Part shown: positions 61,405 through 64,000 of the stretch, piece by piece
How positions within the stretch are numbered: position 1 is the first letter of the stretch
How the letters are laid out: the number at the start of each line of letters is the position of its first letter
Assembly (NCBI GenBank): GCA_003993805.1
Contig: RSEF01000004.1
Coordinates: 74,632,153 to 74,696,152, forward strand
DNA: 64,000 nucleotides
Direction of reading: 5' to 3'
From: Himantopus leucocephalus
Taxonomy: Eukaryota > Chordata > Aves > Charadriiformes > Recurvirostridae
The notes under the pieces: generated by a model
Databases searched by the model: none
Told to the model about the DNA's origin: nothing
What the model saw: only the letters and a program-made list of their open reading frames with translations
Translations under genes and position numbers: made by a program

Positions 61405-64000
61405 ATGATTCTATGAAGAGGTCCCCATCACCACCACCCGCCAAAATGGGCATTATTAAGGCAGAGGAAGGAGCTCAATGCTTTCACACTGTCTAGTCGG
61501 AGAGCCTATGATCAGAAACCCCCGGTATCAGAGAATCTGCCTTTCCACCAATTAAGAAGCAAAAGCAACTGCGCTCCCTCCTCAGCCTGCCAGGGAAACA
61601 CACAAACTATTGAGAGAAAACAAAATTGGGCTATGTGATGACAAAAGTTAGTGGACAAACAAAGCAGCACGCTACAGGTTTTGTCCAACATGCCAGGTGC
61701 CCACACGGTCCAGCAACTGGTTCCATATTCAGCCGCACCAAAGTTGTGTCCTGAACCCACCCGCAGCCCTCTTGGCCAACTAATGGCTGAATTTTTCAGC
61801 TGGAATATACTACTGTTGTACGGAGACACCATGAGAGAAGGAACCATGATCTTTCAGGCAATTAAGGTCCCATAGAGGTTTTAAAAGTGGAGGCCCGCTT
61901 TGGCTTGGTGGAAGAGCAATGAAGATAAAAGAGGATTCAGGGAAATGTGCTAAGGGAAACTCTTTTACAAAATTGATGGGCCATTACCTTTTCTCTCTTC
62001 CTTGTTAGCGAGCTGCTCAGAAAGCAAAGGGCATGCACCAGCACTTGGAAGGGGAGACAAAACCCAACCTGAGGAATGATTAATGTACAGTCCCTGCAGC
62101 TCGCAAGTGAGAAGAACAACTCTTTTATAGCTTCGCTATGCTAATATTTTCCAACATATTTTTAAAGCCCAGGAAAAGAAACATGTCATGGGTGGCTTGT
62201 TAAGAAGCAAACACAGCACTGACAATTACTCACTGATACACTTTGTTGCTGTCTTTGTTGCTGGCTGGGGCTAAACCACGACATACACCTGTGATACCAC
62301 AAACACTCCATGTGCCAATGACCTTACTGGCCTTGAAATCAAACTATTTAAGCAAGTGTGAGGACTTTTCCTATTTACAAATATTACAAATGAATCGTCA
62401 TGGCTCTGTTTTCAGTACAGCAGGAGAGGAAGACTGTACAGAACACAGTGCCTTTTACTTTTAAAAATCACATGGTATCACCTAAGAAAGCAAGTCTGCC
62501 AAAAGGATGGATGGATACAGTATGTTTATTTTCCTTTAATGCCCATATATATGGATCAAACATAGGAGCTCAGAATCTACACATACTCATATATAACCAC
62601 CAATTTGTGGGAATCTGCTTTTGTTCATGATTTTACGAAGGCACTCCAGACTTTCTTAAGGTCAAACCTATTTTACTGACTGATTAATTGAAAACAAGGG
62701 ATGGTACTTTTCCAAACAGAAAATCACCACACAGCCTAAGTCAACTAAATGAAGAAGCCTTTGCTTATCACAGAACTGTTAAATAAAAGAAACTCTAGAG
62801 GTCAGGATAATAGCGTAACGTACGGAGAGAGTGATTACAGCCTCCCGGAAGACGCTTCTGCCTGAGGTGAGTTAGCAGACACATCCTCAGATTAAACTTT
62901 CATCAGCAGATCTCTGTATTTCATCAATCTTTCATTACGGCACAGCTTAGAAAATCATCTGGTCAGGTGTCATTAGAAAACCTCTTCATCTTCCAAAGCA
63001 AAATCTACCCAAATAAATTACTAAAAGCAAAACAGAGTTAAAAAGGAGGGCCTGCAGATCATTATGGGGTTCAAATAGCTCAAAGTACAGGAAAATATAA
63101 ATTTCTACGATATTTTAAAATTGAAACACTGACTTTCACAACAAATCCAATATATTTTATTATGAAGTCTCTTGGACCAGAAGAGGTAGCTAATTGACAA
63201 AATTCATGTGCAAAAACTTGGAAGAGCTTCATCCCAGAAACTGGGATTTCATCAACTTCCTGGACAATTAATCTACCAAAGCAGCAATGCGATCCCCTCA
63301 CTTTTCTCTGATGATAGCAAACTCATAATCAGGGAAAGCTGCTTTTGCAATCAATGAATGGCTCTGGTGTTTCTCACCTCAGGACCAGTAAGTAATTTTA
63401 CCAGGATGAGCCCAAGGACTGCATGCTAATGTATACACGAAAAGAGATGCAGTGCAATTTCTAGCTCAACAATATGGTTTTCTCAGCTCAGGTTCTCCTG
63501 TCACCAAATGCTTTTTTCTTGTATGTTAGTGCTTCTTCAGCAAATGCTACATCATTTATGCTACCCTTCACAGCATGTTTCTTATACTGAATCCCTCTAT
63601 GCCCAAAACACATTGTGCATCCGATTACTAAGTCATAAGTTTGTTCTTTCTGCTTCTCTTTTGGATCTTCTTCTTTTGGATGCAGTCTGAGTTTACTTAC
63701 AAACAATGGCTATACTGCTTTTCCTAAAATCTTATTTTTTTTAAACGGATCAATAAAATTATATTTCAAAAAGAGTGGGCTCCAGTCCTGAAAGTCATAC
63801 TGGACACAAAATTTCTGTAGAAGCATATACCAAAATTCTTACGAAGGGCTAAAAATAAGAAAGCTCTGAAATCAAACTTCTTACAATGAAAAAACAGATT
63901 CCAATAAAGTGGCCAAGAACATTCTTGTGCAAGCAAATGAAATAGTAAGGCTGGTTTTGATTGTGTTTATATATTAAACCTTCAATAAACTATTTCTTGC

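Larger units (their letters stand above)
31228..64000 (-). other. APBB2: Large APBB2 intron (inferred), open at the window edge
   Basis: No exon matching the missing first half of PTB1 or the WW region was found on the minus strand, so this 33-kb stretch is most simply a single intron. It holds the CR1 copies, the LTR-like element, the tandem duplication, the inverted repeat, the gap and the candidate regulatory segments listed separately. Between these (31.3-34.8, 37.7-43.8, 49-51, 52-54.9, 55.3-61.2 and 61.4-64 kb) I see no recognisable gene. Weak traces such as CATTTACTTCAATGAAATTA at 51.98 kb may be old amniote repeats. Confidence 0.65.

Noticed and set aside
63488..63706. 72-codon minus-strand frame with plausible codon use
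   Set aside because: It begins at a TTG rather than ATG, has no recognised family, and lacks convincing splice sites. It could be an old processed copy but cannot be supported.
1..64000. CRISPR arrays, tRNA or rRNA genes, bacterial operons
   Set aside because: None seen. Spliced genes, CR1 elements and base composition show vertebrate nuclear DNA.

Overview
The window is vertebrate nuclear DNA, almost certainly from a bird. It is AT-rich and intron-rich. It holds several CR1 non-LTR retrotransposon fragments of avian type, with the 3' terminal ATTCTATG-like motif, and one LTR-like element. Two spliced, convergent genes can be reconstructed exon by exon: NSUN7 on the plus strand and the 3' part of APBB2 (FE65L1) on the minus strand. 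The same tail-to-tail pair exists in the human 4p14-p13 region (established knowledge), so the synteny supports both calls.

Layout. 1-3514: NSUN7 upstream or 5' UTR intron sequence, with a minus-strand CR1 at 1926-2550. 3515-18641: eleven NSUN7 exons that carry the complete reading frame (726 codons plus stop, intact, all splice phases consistent). 18642 to about 19555: NSUN7 3' UTR ending at a good AATAAA. About 19.6-21.0 kb: short intergenic spacer. About 20985-24965: inferred long APBB2 3' UTR. 24966-31227: the last six coding exons of APBB2, encoding the end of PTB domain 1, all of PTB domain 2 and the C-terminal tail. 31228-64000: no further APBB2 exon recognised. This is most simply one large APBB2 intron carrying CR1 copies, an LTR-like element at about 36.98-37.63 kb, a diverged tandem duplication at 54.9-55.26 kb, an 18-bp perfect inverted repeat, a 100-N gap and a few simple repeats.

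The two genes have unrelated jobs. NSUN7 is a member of the NOL1/NOP2/Sun RNA m5C methyltransferase family. Here its SAM-binding motif I is degenerate and the motif IV aspartate is missing, while both family cysteines remain. APBB2 is a cytoplasmic and nuclear adaptor that binds the APP tail through PTB2.

The least explained material is in the large APBB2 intron. A CpG-rich block at 51.38-51.77 kb lies upstream, in the minus direction, of two splice-competent segments and may be an internal promoter. A 27-nt in-frame microexon candidate sits at 34833-34859. A TATA-plus-donor arrangement lies on the opposite strand at 43.8-44.1 kb. A CR1 copy at 44.7-45.0 kb has its 5' part inverted. All of these are inference from sequence. 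No prokaryotic-style system, CRISPR array, rRNA or tRNA was seen.
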